DNA from: Myxococcales bacterium
GTDB lineage: Bacteria > Myxococcota_A > Bradymonadia > UBA7976 > UBA1532
NCBI GenBank assembly: GCA_020633555.1
Contig: JACKDL010000008.1
Coordinates: 62,001 to 126,000, forward strand
Reading direction: 5' to 3'
Length of the DNA: 64,000 nucleotides
In this document: piece by piece, positions 26,019 through 35,269 of the stretch
Numbering within the stretch: position 1 is the stretch's first letter
How the letters are laid out: the number at the start of each line of letters is the position of its first letter
Made by a program: the position numbers and the translations under genes
The notes under the pieces: generated by a model
Told to the model about the DNA's origin: nothing
What the model saw: the letters and a program-made list of their open reading frames with translations, nothing else
The model's database searches: none

Positions 26019-26180
26019 ACCCCCTGTGATCAAAGCGTTCACGGCCATCCACGGGCCAGCGGGGCGCCAGGGCGTCGCCACCGAATTGATCTCGCCCTGA
26101 ATGCATCCCCGCCCGGCGCGGTCGACCGGCGCGAACCCCGAGGCCAACGAGCCATCGGCAGAATCACAAGGAGTTTCAAG

Positions 26181-27194
26181 ATGTTCGCGCACACCCACGC
26201 CCCCCGCATCGCCGCCGCCGCCGCCGCCACCCTGCTGCTGAGCGCCGCCGCCGCCCAGGCCCACAGCCCCCTCGACGGGCGCATCAGCCTGCACAACGAC
26301 CGACATCGACCGGTGCAAGTGACCATCGACGGCGAAGAGACCGTCCGCCTGGACCCCGGGCAGACCCGGGTGCTCAGCCACATCCCCAACGGCGTGCGCT
26401 TCCTCGAGGTGCGCGGCCACCGGGGCCCGGCCCTGAGCCACGAGCTGCACGTGCCCGTCCGCGGCACCGCCCGCTACGAGATCGAGGCCCTGCGGGGCGC
26501 GGCGGCGGTGCTGAACGACAGCGGCGTGCCCATGCGCATCGCCGTGGACGGCCGGCCCTTCGGCCTGGCGAGCCCCGGCCAGCGGCTGCTGGCCGACGGC
26601 CTGCGCCCCGGGGCCCACAAGGTGGTGGCCACGCCGGTGGGCCGCGGCAGCCTGTACCCCATCGTGCGCAGCGTGGTGGTCGAGGCCGGCGACGAGAGCC
26701 GGGTGCGCCTGGGCGACTGGCACGCCTCGGTGGTGGTGCGCAACACCACGGGTCAGCCCGCCCGCATCTACCTGGACGGCCGGGAGATGGACCGCGCCCG
26801 CCCGGGCCGCACCGAGCGGCTGGACCGGGTGGAGCCGGGCCGCCACACGGTGGAGCTGCGGGGCCCCCACGGCCGCCTGCTGGCCCGCGCCGAGATCGAC
26901 CTGGCCCCGGGCGAGCGCGAGACGGTGCAGCCCCGCGCCCTGGAGCCCGAGCTGCAGGTGCGCAACGATCGCCGGCAGTCGGTGGAGGTGGTCATCGACG
27001 GGCGGCACATGGGGCGCCTGGCGGGCGGCGAGAGCCGGACCTTCACCGGCCTGCGCCCCGGCATGCACCGCGTGACCATCGTGGAAGGGCGCGGCCGGTC
27101 GACCCAGCACCGCGTGCGGCTGAGCCACGGCGAGCGCGAGGTGCTGGCGCTGGCGCCGCGGCGGGGCGACCGGGACTACGTGGCCCGCAACTGA
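26181..27194 (+). CDS. Secreted protein with four PEGA-like repeats
   Basis: 337 residues; ATG with a strong AAGGAG Shine-Dalgarno at 7-bp spacing. Signal peptide (about 1-27, SAAAAQA). The mature part is four repeats of about 75 residues, each with the core xVxNDxxxPVxVxIDGxxxxxLxPGxxxxLxxxxPGxHxVxxxGxxG; copies start near GRISLHNDRHRPVQVTIDG, AAVLNDSGVPMRIAVDG, ASVVVRNTTGQPARIYLDG and LQVRNDRRQSVEVVIDG. These resemble PEGA domains, which decorate surface and S-layer-associated proteins. No Cys is present, so it is not an obvious substrate of the preceding MNIO. The 188 bp before it hold only one short frame. Confidence 0.85.
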   Translation: MFAHTHAPRIAAAAAATLLLSAAAAQAHSPLDGRISLHNDRHRPVQVTIDGEETVRLDPGQTRVLSHIPNGVRFLEVRGHRGPALSHELHVPVRGTARYEIEALRGAAAVLNDSGVPMRIAVDGRPFGLASPGQRLLADGLRPGAHKVVATPVGRGSLYPIVRSVVVEAGDESRVRLGDWHASVVVRNTTGQPARIYLDGREMDRARPGRTERLDRVEPGRHTVELRGPHGRLLARAEIDLAPGERETVQPRALEPELQVRNDRRQSVEVVIDGRHMGRLAGGESRTFTGLRPGMHRVTIVEGRGRSTQHRVRLSHGEREVLALAPRRGDRDYVARN

Positions 27195-27217
27195 CCGCGC
27201 GCTGCCGGATCAACCCG

Positions 27218-27247
27218 ACGCCCGGGTCGCGCGAGCGGCCCGGGCGT
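27218..27247. terminator. Bidirectional terminator-like hairpin
   Basis: ACGCCCGGG-N12-CCCGGGCGT: perfect 9-bp stem lying between the convergent stops at 27194 and 27262. Confidence 0.5.
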
Positions 27248-27261
27248 TCGCGTTTCCGCGA

Positions 27262-28035
27262 TCAGAGACACCAGTTCCCAGCGTCGCCCCACTCGGTGAT
27301 GATCGGGAAGCAGCGCACGAAGGGCGCCGGGCAGTCCTCATCGGCCTCGCACTGGGTGGAGCAGAACTCGTCCACGCAGACCCCCGAGGCGCACATCAGC
27401 TCGCCGTCGTCGCCCGCACAATCGCCGCTCGTGGCCACCTGACCCCGCTCGCCGATCTCACAGCGGGGATCCTCCACCTCACCGGCGGCCGCCTGGTTGG
27501 CGCAGCGCTCACCGGCGTCGCAGTCGAAGTTGCTGAAGCACGGCTGGTTCAGGGTGCCCATGGCCCCCCCGGCGCCGCCCATGCCGCCCTCACCGCCGGC
27601 GCCGCCCATGCCGCCCGCGCCACCCATGCCGCCCGCGCCGCCGCCATCGCAGCCCGCCGCGAAGTCTGCGCTGGAGGAGCGGCCGAACTGCACCACCTGC
27701 GCACACGAGCCGAAGCTGCCCACCGCCGTGGCCAGGGCCGGGGTGGCCGCGCAGGTCTGCAGGCAGCTCGCCCGCAGCCGGTTGGCGTCCTCGGCCCCTT
27801 CGTAGTCGGGGCACTCGGTCAGCGCGCACTCCACGAAGCGATCACAGGCGGGGGCGCAGGGGTCCTCACCGCCGCCCACGCCGCCCGCGCCCCCGCCGGC
27901 CCCACCGGCACCCCCTGCGCCACCGGCGCCGCCGCCCGCGCCACCGGCGTCGACGGCAGCCGGGCCGTCGGCCTCGCTCTCGGAGCACCCGACGGCCAGG
28001 GCACAGGTCAGGATCAAGAAGGACAGGCGCTTCAT
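27262..28035 (-). CDS. Lipoprotein with two Gly-rich linkers and Cys-rich modules
   Basis: 257 residues from the ATG at 28035 (GGGGGA 7 bp upstream). Lipoprotein signal CALAVGC (Cys17). Two low-complexity linkers (GGAGGAGG type at about 30-58 and GGMGGAGG type at about 130-155) flank a Cys-containing helical module (CAPACDRFVECALTECPDYE, six Cys); a second Cys-rich module (CFSNFDCDAGERC, then CSTQCEADEDCPAP) closes the protein. The first module resembles the repeats in the lipoprotein at 50117. Surface display is inferred; function unknown. Divergent from the ATPase gene at 28159. Confidence 0.85.
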   Translation of the reverse strand: MKRLSFLILTCALAVGCSESEADGPAAVDAGGAGGGAGGAGGAGGAGGGAGGVGGGEDPCAPACDRFVECALTECPDYEGAEDANRLRASCLQTCAATPALATAVGSFGSCAQVVQFGRSSSADFAAGCDGGGAGGMGGAGGMGGAGGEGGMGGAGGAMGTLNQPCFSNFDCDAGERCANQAAAGEVEDPRCEIGERGQVATSGDCAGDDGELMCASGVCVDEFCSTQCEADEDCPAPFVRCFPIITEWGDAGNWCL

Positions 28036-28062
28036 GGAGTTCCCCCGCTTGCGTGAGGGCAC

Positions 28063-28092
28063 AGCGTCGGCGGGCGGGGGCGGTCCGGTCAA
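28063..28092 (-). promoter_or_regulatory. Candidate promoter of the Gly-linker lipoprotein
   Basis: Minus-strand TTGACC, 18-bp spacer, GACGCT, 27 bp before the ATG at 28035. Confidence 0.4.
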
Positions 28093-28158
28093 GCGGGCAG
28101 GCTCGCGCCCCCCGCCCAAGGCGGTTAGGATCGGTCCCCCGAACCCGCAAGGCTCGTC

Positions 28159-31100
28159 ATGGTCCGCCCCAGCCGCTCCACTCTCGGCGCCCTGATCCTG
28201 GCCTGGCTGGTGCTGGGTGTCGCCTGGGCCGACGCCCCCGACGGCACGGTCGATGGCGGCTCGACCGCGGCACCCGCGGCAGACGATGGCGGCCCGCTCG
28301 ACGGCGGCGTGCCCAGCGATGGGGGACCGGACGCCGCCCCCGTCCCGCCCCCCGCGCCGCCGCCCCCGCCGCCGCCCCCACCCGAGCCGGTGATTCCCCC
28401 GCCCGTACCCGAGGCGGATCTGGAGGCGGTGGCCCGGCACATCGAGCAGCTCAAGGCCCTGCTGGCGGGCAAGCTGCCGCTGGAGAACAAGGTCTCGGAC
28501 CTGTTCACGGTGGACCTGCTGGACGAGGCCGCGGTCACCGCCCGCGTGGGGGTGCTCCGCGCCCGGGTGGACGGCATCAAAGCCCGCCGGGACTGGCTGC
28601 ACGCGAAGCTGAACCCACCCCCACCCCCGCCGCCGCCCCCCCCGCCGGTCGACGCCGGCGCACCGTCGGAGGACGCGGGCCCGGACGCCGGTGACGGCGG
28701 GGCCGACCCAGCGGATGCCGGACCTGCGGGCGCTGCGCCGGGCGCCTCGCCCAAGTCGGCGGCGGCCCCCAAGTCGGCGGCGGCCCCCAAGTCGGCGGCG
28801 GCCCCCAAGTCGGCGGCGGCCCCCAAGTCGGCGGCGGCCCCCAAGTCGGCGGCGGCCCCAAGTCGGCGGCGGCCCCAAGTCGGCGGCGGCCCCCAAGTTG
28901 GCAGCGCCGCCTCCGCGGCCGCTCCCCCGACCGCCGGCGCGCCGGGCTCGGCCCCGCCGTCCGCCCCGGCCGACGGCGAGAACCCCGACGGGCCGCCCCC
29001 GCCGCCAGCGGCCGCGGACCCGGCCGAGCCAAAGCTGACCGACGCCGAGCGGGCCGAGCTCGATCGAGTCCCGGCGCTCCTGGCCCGCGACACCCTGCTG
29101 CTGGACATCCTCACGCGCCCCCTGGCGGCCCGAAAGGCCCTGGTGGACGCCGAGAACGAGCGCCGCCGGCTGGCCAGCGAGGAGGCCGCCGCAGAGCAAG
29201 CCCGCAAGGCCGCCGAGGCCGCCGCCGTGCGCGCCGAGCAGGCCCGCCAGGCGGCCCTCGTGGAGGCCGCGCAGGCCCGCTCCGAGGCCGAGCGGCTGCT
29301 GGCCGAGTCACGCGCCTCGGCCGAGGAGCAGCGCGGCGCCGTGGCGGATCGTCGCGCAGTGTGGGCCGCCGCCCGGGTGACCGCCGCCCGCGACAGCACC
29401 GCGTGGCGGGCGCTGGCGCAGCGGGCCGCGGCCCGGCTCGAGGATCCGGGCCTGCCGGTCGACGAGGCCGATCGGCTCTACGACGAGCTGGTGGCGGCCC
29501 TCATCGAGGCTCGCCTGCGGTTCAACCGGGCCATGGACGACATGGGCGAGCCCGCTGGCCTGCCCAAGGTGAACCTGCCGCTTGACGTGGACGAGGGTCG
29601 CTTCCGGGTGCTCTCGGCCGAGCGTGACGCGGTGATCCAGGCCCGCCAGGCCCTCGTCGAGGAGCGCAAGGCGCTGGCCCGGCAGATCGAGGACGGGCGC
29701 AGCGCCGACGTCATCCGCCTGGCTCTGGACGTCGAGGGCCTGAACACCGGCCGCCTGGGGCTGCTGCCTCGCCTGAGCGTCGACAAGCGCGCGCGGGTGC
29801 TGGGGCTGGGCAGCGAGGGCCTCGAGCAGCTCGCCCGTGAGCTCTCGCACCTGCAGCTCAGCACCCGCTGGTACCTGCACCACCGCCCGGTGCGGCTCGC
29901 CGAGATCCCCGGTCAGCTCCTGGACGCGCTGGGCCACAAGAAGCTGCGCTGGGAGGCCTTCCAGGCGGTGGGCCTCTTCCTGCTCGGCCTGGTCTTCGCG
30001 ATCCGCCGCCGCCACTGGCTGGAGTTGCTGGACGGCTCGGTGGCGCGCTGGCGCGGGGGGCTGTCGGAGCGCCGCTGGGCCGCCCGCGCCTGGCCCCACG
30101 CCCGCGCGCTGGTGCCCGCCGGGGTGATGTGGGCGGTGACGGTGTGGGGCTTCGCGGCCGCCAACCGGATCCTGCCCGACACCGAGGTGCGCGTGCTGGG
30201 CGAGGTGGCCGTCATGGTGGCCACCTACCGGCTGATCATCGCCGTGGTGCACCGGGCCATGGTGTGGCTGGCGGGCACGCCGCTGACGCCCGTGGACCCC
30301 GAGATCTCGCAGCGGTTGCTCCGCAGCGTGCGCATCGTGGGGCGCTACATCCTGGTGGTGCAGGCCTTCCTGACCGTCGCCGAGGTCATCCTGGGGCGGG
30401 GCTACCTGTACACCGTCGTCGAGGAGTTCGCGTGGATCGGCGGCTTCCCCATCGGGCTGTGGCTGCTGCGGCATTGGCACCCGGACCTGGTGGCGGCCTA
30501 CGAGGGGCGGTCGCCGAACGGCTGGCTGGTGCCCTGGATCCGCCGCAGCGAGGGCCGCTGGTGGCGCCTGATCTTCGCCGCACCCGCCTTCGTGCACGTG
30601 GCCATCGGCGTGCTGGCCCGCAACGTGGTGCGCCTGTCGCTGCGCGTGGGGCGCATCCGGCGCGCGCTGGCCTACCTGTTCCGGCGCCGGCTCGAGCGCG
30701 CCGCCGGCTCGCGGGTGGTGGCCTCGGCGGGCCCCGCCCTGCCGGCCGAGACGCGGGCGCGGCTCGTGGCCCCGGTCAGCGCCAACACCCGCATCGAGCG
30801 CTTCCCCGGCCTGGCCGAGACGCTGACCTCCATCGCGGAGTGGCGCGAGGGTGAGGCCGGCGGCCCTGTGGCCGTGGTGGGCGCCCGGGGCATTGGCAAG
30901 TCCACCTGGCTGGCCGAGCTCAAGGCACGCCATCCCGAGGCAACCCTGCTGCGTATGAGCCACGCGCCCCAGACCGCCGGCGCGGCGGTGGCCTGGCTCG
31001 CCGAGGGCCTGGGGCTGCCCCACACCTCGGATCCGAACGCCCTGGCCCAGTCGCTGCGCGAGGGGCCCCGGCGGGTGGTGCTGGTGGACGACGCCCACCA

Positions 31101-31791
31101 CTTCCTGCGCCGGGCGCCCGGCGGGATCGAGGTGCTGAGCGCGGTGCTTTCGGTGCTCCGGCGCAGCGCGCGCCGGGTCTTCTGGGTGTGGGCCCAGGCC
31201 CGATACATGGCGGCCTACCAGCGGTTCGCGCTGCGCGGCGTGGACGTGTTCCGGGCCGTCCACACCCTGCACGGCTGGAGCGAGGACGGGCTGGCCGAGC
31301 TCGTGGACAAGCGGCTGGAGGACGCCGGGCTGACCGCCGTGTGGGATGACCTGATGATCGAGCCCGAGCGCACCTACGAGCGTGAGGAGCAGCGGGCCCG
31401 CACCCGCGAGCGCTACCTGCGGCTGCTGTGGGACCACGTGGATGGGGTGCCGGGCACGGCCCTGCACTTCTTCGCCCGGTCCCTGGTGGCCGACGTGCCG
31501 GGCCAGGTGCGCGTGCGGCTGTTCGAGCACCCCCGGGCCGACGACCTGGAGAACCTGGGCGATCTGGGGCGCTTCGTGCTCAACGCCGTGGTCCTGCACG
31601 ACGGGCTCGACGGCCACGAGGCGCCCTCGGTGCTCCAGCTCCCCGCCCTGGAGGCCCGGGCCACCCTGGAGCAGCTCGAGGCGCTGGGCTGCCTGGAGAT
31701 CGACCCGGCGGACGGCCGCTGGTTCGTGCCCGACGACTGGTACCCCGCGGCGCTCCGGTTCCTGCGCCGCAAGAACCTGCTGCACGTGTAG
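28159..31791 (+). CDS. Large membrane protein with periplasmic coiled coil and C-terminal AAA/STAND-like ATPase domain
   Basis: 1210 residues. Signal-like N-terminus (LGALILAWLVLGVAWADA), Pro/Ala/Asp-rich segments with polyproline and a repeated PKSAAA tract (about 198-235), then a long coiled coil (about 295-430, Ala/Glu/Arg-rich), a helical domain, and about six membrane spans between residues 605 and 825. A P-loop ATPase follows: Walker A GARGIGKST near 908-916 and Walker B RRVVLVDDAHH near 972-982, and a winged-helix-like end. The order resembles large MscK/MscM-type channels (periplasmic coil plus many spans), but the channel itself is the next gene and an ATPase replaces it. It probably regulates or energises the MscS partner (inference). 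Confidence 0.8.
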   Translation: MVRPSRSTLGALILAWLVLGVAWADAPDGTVDGGSTAAPAADDGGPLDGGVPSDGGPDAAPVPPPAPPPPPPPPPEPVIPPPVPEADLEAVARHIEQLKALLAGKLPLENKVSDLFTVDLLDEAAVTARVGVLRARVDGIKARRDWLHAKLNPPPPPPPPPPPVDAGAPSEDAGPDAGDGGADPADAGPAGAAPGASPKSAAAPKSAAAPKSAAAPKSAAAPKSAAAPKSAAAPSRRRPQVGGGPQVGSAASAAAPPTAGAPGSAPPSAPADGENPDGPPPPPAAADPAEPKLTDAERAELDRVPALLARDTLLLDILTRPLAARKALVDAENERRRLASEEAAAEQARKAAEAAAVRAEQARQAALVEAAQARSEAERLLAESRASAEEQRGAVADRRAVWAAARVTAARDSTAWRALAQRAAARLEDPGLPVDEADRLYDELVAALIEARLRFNRAMDDMGEPAGLPKVNLPLDVDEGRFRVLSAERDAVIQARQALVEERKALARQIEDGRSADVIRLALDVEGLNTGRLGLLPRLSVDKRARVLGLGSEGLEQLARELSHLQLSTRWYLHHRPVRLAEIPGQLLDALGHKKLRWEAFQAVGLFLLGLVFAIRRRHWLELLDGSVARWRGGLSERRWAARAWPHARALVPAGVMWAVTVWGFAAANRILPDTEVRVLGEVAVMVATYRLIIAVVHRAMVWLAGTPLTPVDPEISQRLLRSVRIVGRYILVVQAFLTVAEVILGRGYLYTVVEEFAWIGGFPIGLWLLRHWHPDLVAAYEGRSPNGWLVPWIRRSEGRWWRLIFAAPAFVHVAIGVLARNVVRLSLRVGRIRRALAYLFRRRLERAAGSRVVASAGPALPAETRARLVAPVSANTRIERFPGLAETLTSIAEWREGEAGGPVAVVGARGIGKSTWLAELKARHPEATLLRMSHAPQTAGAAVAWLAEGLGLPHTSDPNALAQSLREGPRRVVLVDDAHHFLRRAPGGIEVLSAVLSVLRRSARRVFWVWAQARYMAAYQRFALRGVDVFRAVHTLHGWSEDGLAELVDKRLEDAGLTAVWDDLMIEPERTYEREEQRARTRERYLRLLWDHVDGVPGTALHFFARSLVADVPGQVRVRLFEHPRADDLENLGDLGRFVLNAVVLHDGLDGHEAPSVLQLPALEARATLEQLEALGCLEIDPADGRWFVPDDWYPAALRFLRRKNLLHV
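28750..28908 (+). repeat. 18-bp coding tandem repeat (PKSAAA) with two 17-bp units
   Basis: Six exact 18-bp copies (CCCAAGTCGGCGGCGGCC) from 28750 to 28857 encode PKSAAA; two 17-bp copies (one C missing) follow at 28858 and 28875, then a decayed copy. The reading frame of the repeat therefore shifts twice, giving SRRRPQ and VGGGPQ, yet the gene frame stays open. Confidence 0.93.
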
Positions 31792-31800
31792 GGAGGCCCC

Positions 31801-32622
<822 letters not shown>

Positions 32623-32674
32623 GCCCGCGCCCGGCCTTGCGCGGCGCACCGTCTCTCGTCAGCATCCTCTGGCC

Positions 32675-34318
32675 GTGACGCACCCCAAACCCCCATCGCC
32701 CCGCGACCCCGCAGTGCCCGCCGACGTCGGCCTGGACGAGACCGTGGCGCCGCCCACGCCCGTCCCGGGCGCCGTACGCCCCACTGCCCCCGGGGTCAGA
32801 CCGGCCCACGCCGAGACCGCCCCGCTCGGCGCCCAGGACAGCCTGTCGGGGTTCGACGTCGCGCTGGCCCCCGGGGCCGAAGCGGGCGAGTACGTCATCG
32901 AGGCCCGCATCGGCGAGGGCGCCTTCGGCGACGTGTACCGCGCCAGCCACCCGCTCATCGGCAAGGTGGTGGCCGTCAAGGTCCTGAAGATGCGCTACTC
33001 GGTGGATCCCGAGATCGTGTCGCGCTTCGTGGCCGAGGCCCGCGCGGTCAACACCATCCAGCACCCGCACATCGTCGACATCTTCGCCTTCGGCGCCCTG
33101 CCCGACGGCCGGCAGTACTACGTCATGGAGCTGCTGGAGGGGCGCGCCCTGCGCGACGAGCTGGCCGCGCGCGGCGCCTTGGGGCTGGCCGAGGCCGTGC
33201 AGATCCTGGCGCCCATCGCCGAGGCCCTGGACGCGGCCCACGCCCACGGCATCGCCCACCGGGACCTGAAGCCCGACAACATCTTCCTGCGGGGCGATGC
33301 GCAGCGCGGCTGGCGCCCCAAGCTCCTGGACTTCGGCGTCGCGAAGCTGCTGCACGATGACGACGTGGCCCACGGCACCGCCACCGGGGCCCCGGTGGGC
33401 ACGCCCGCCTACATGGCCCCCGAGCAGTGCCTGGGCCGCGACGTGGACACCCGCGCCGATCTATACGCCTTCGGGGTGGTGGCCTACGAGGTGCTGGGGG
33501 GCGCCCTGCCCTTCACCGGGACATCGGCCTTCGAGCTGATGTCCCAGCACATCCACGCCCAGGCGCCCCGGCTGGACACCCTGAACCCCGCGCTGCCCGA
33601 CGCCGCGGTGCGGCTCATCGACGCGCTGCTGGCCAAGGATCCCGGGGACCGCCCCGCCCCGCTGACGGCCGTCGCCGATCACCTGCGCGCCGCTGCGGCC
33701 GGGGCCGGTGATCCCGTGCGCGAGGTGCTGTCCTCGGGGCAGCTCACCGTGCCCCGCCCGGCCTTTGCCGAGCCCAAGCCCCGCGGCTGGCCCACGCCGG
33801 CGGTGGCGTTCGCCGTGGCCGCCGTGGCGGCCGCTGGTGGCTGGTGGCTCAGCCGCTCGCCGGCCGAGGTGGCCCCTGCCCAGGCGCCGACGCAGGCCGT
33901 GGCGAGCGACGGCCCGACCGCCGCAGCGCCCGCCGACGCCCCCGCGCCCGCGACCTCCGCGCCGGTGGCACCGCCGACGGTCACGGTTCAGCTTGCCGGG
34001 CTCCCGCCAGACGCCACCGTGTACGGCCCCGCGGGGGCTCAGCCCGCGGGCCAGCCGCTGGTGTTGCCCCGCGGAGAGGCCCCGGTGGTGCTGCGCTACG
34101 ACGCCCCGGGCCGGGTGCCCGGCTCGCTGCAGGTGATCCCGCGCGCCGATCTGCACGTCGCCGTGGAGCTGCCGCCGCCCAGCGCACCTATCCCTGCCGC
34201 GCCAGCCACCGCCGCGCCGGCCAGTGCCGCCCCCGCCACCGCCGCGCCAGCCACCCGCGCCAGCCCGGCGCCCGCCGCCCCGACCTCGCGCGCCCCCAAC
34301 GACATCGAGCCCTGGTAG
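32675..34318 (+). CDS. Eukaryotic-like serine/threonine protein kinase
   Basis: 547 residues from a GTG at 32675. An unstructured Pro-rich N-terminus (1-60) precedes a kinase domain with all hallmarks: glycine loop GEGAFGDVYR (about 80-89), VAVKVLK, catalytic HRDLKPDN (about 195-202), DFGVAK (about 219), GTPAYMAPEQ and a conserved C-lobe Arg (DPGDRP). One membrane span near 374-392 (FAVAAVAAAGGWWLS) and an Ala/Pro-rich outside segment containing a small PEGA-like beta domain (VTVQLAGLPPDATVYGPAG). Such receptors are abundant in myxobacteria. It lies 52 bp after mscS on the same strand; its signal and targets are unknown. Confidence 0.93.
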   Translation: MTHPKPPSPRDPAVPADVGLDETVAPPTPVPGAVRPTAPGVRPAHAETAPLGAQDSLSGFDVALAPGAEAGEYVIEARIGEGAFGDVYRASHPLIGKVVAVKVLKMRYSVDPEIVSRFVAEARAVNTIQHPHIVDIFAFGALPDGRQYYVMELLEGRALRDELAARGALGLAEAVQILAPIAEALDAAHAHGIAHRDLKPDNIFLRGDAQRGWRPKLLDFGVAKLLHDDDVAHGTATGAPVGTPAYMAPEQCLGRDVDTRADLYAFGVVAYEVLGGALPFTGTSAFELMSQHIHAQAPRLDTLNPALPDAAVRLIDALLAKDPGDRPAPLTAVADHLRAAAAGAGDPVREVLSSGQLTVPRPAFAEPKPRGWPTPAVAFAVAAVAAAGGWWLSRSPAEVAPAQAPTQAVASDGPTAAAPADAPAPATSAPVAPPTVTVQLAGLPPDATVYGPAGAQPAGQPLVLPRGEAPVVLRYDAPGRVPGSLQVIPRADLHVAVELPPPSAPIPAAPATAAPASAAPATAAPATRASPAPAAPTSRAPNDIEPW

Positions 34319-34337
34319 GCCGTCCCGCAGAAGCCTG

Positions 34338-35186
34338 TCAGTGCTCCGTGGGCGGGTCCCGCCGCAGCCGCTCCAGGCGCTCACGGGCCTTCTCGGCGGC
34401 CTCATGGCCCGCAAAGCGCCGCATCACCCGGCCGTAGGCCCGCATGGCACTGGGCGTGGCGCCAATGGCCTCCATCACGGCGCACAGCCGGAGCTGATCC
34501 TCGGGCTGCTCGGGGGCCAGGCGCGCCAGCATATGGGCGGCGCGGTACAGCAGCCGCCCGTCGTTGGTCTTCTCGGCGATGTTCAGCAGGTTGCGCAGCA
34601 CCCGCTGCACCAGCGCCACGTCGCTCACCGGGGCCAGGAAGTCGTCCTCCCAGGGGAGCTGGCCGCCCGTGAGCTCGGCCACCAGCGTCTTGCACGCCGC
34701 CTCGTCCAGCGGCCGGCCCCGCTCGAAGGGATCCACCAGCGCGGGCCGCGGCGCCCCCACGCGGGCGATGAAGTGCCCCGGCAGCCCCACGCCCTCGGCC
34801 TCCAGGCCCGCCCGCCGCGCCACGATCAACCACACCGCCGACACCAGGATGGGCATGCCCCGGCGGATCTGGACCACGGCGCTCAGGTGGCAGGTGCGCG
34901 GCCGATAGTAGTCCTCGGTCTCGCCCTTGAGCTGCACCTCGTCCACCAGCACCGCCCGCAGAGCCTGCGCGGCAGCGGGGCCGTGGACCTCCCCCTCCAG
35001 CCGATCGGCCACTGCCACCGCCCAGCGGTCCAGGCGCCGCCGCACCGGCTCCACCAGGTCGCGGGCCGCGCCCTCGACGGCCAGGAGCGCGCCGGTGAGG
35101 TCCTCGTCCTCCAGGGCCGCGTACAGGCGACGCAGATCGGCGGCGTCTTGAGCGGACCACAGCTCCAGGTCGCCGGCGCGGCTCAT
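34338..35186 (-). CDS. SirB1-family transglutaminase-like protein
   Basis: 282 residues, ATG at 35186 with GGGAGG upstream. Tetratricopeptide-like helices surround the Transglut_core2 segment: LVDEVQLKGETEDYYRPRTC, then MPILVSAVWLIVARRAG, EAEGVGLPGHFIARVG and LVDPFERGRPL. In SirB1 proteins the catalytic triad is usually lost and the role is unclear. The ending is TPR-like (RLAPEQPEDQLRLCAVMEAI). Divergent from the histidine kinase and convergent with the Ser/Thr kinase. Confidence 0.87.
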   Translation of the reverse strand: MSRAGDLELWSAQDAADLRRLYAALEDEDLTGALLAVEGAARDLVEPVRRRLDRWAVAVADRLEGEVHGPAAAQALRAVLVDEVQLKGETEDYYRPRTCHLSAVVQIRRGMPILVSAVWLIVARRAGLEAEGVGLPGHFIARVGAPRPALVDPFERGRPLDEAACKTLVAELTGGQLPWEDDFLAPVSDVALVQRVLRNLLNIAEKTNDGRLLYRAAHMLARLAPEQPEDQLRLCAVMEAIGATPSAMRAYGRVMRRFAGHEAAEKARERLERLRRDPPTEH

Positions 35187-35234
35187 CGACCCTCCCGGGG
35201 GGTGCGGGGCGGGCGAGACCGCCCGGTCGGTGCA

Positions 35235-35263
35235 TTGTGCCTGATCCATCCGCCTGCTGTAAT
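35235..35263 (+). promoter_or_regulatory. Candidate leaderless promoter of the histidine kinase
   Basis: TTGTGC, 17-bp spacer, TGTAAT (five of six -10 consensus bases). Six bases later comes the GTG start at 35270; no Shine-Dalgarno is present. Confidence 0.5.
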
Positions 35264-35269
35264 CGCCCG

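Noticed and set aside
26026..26100. 24-residue GTG frame after the MNIO partner gene as a precursor peptide
   Set aside because: It has no Cys, no Shine-Dalgarno and no leader-core layout.
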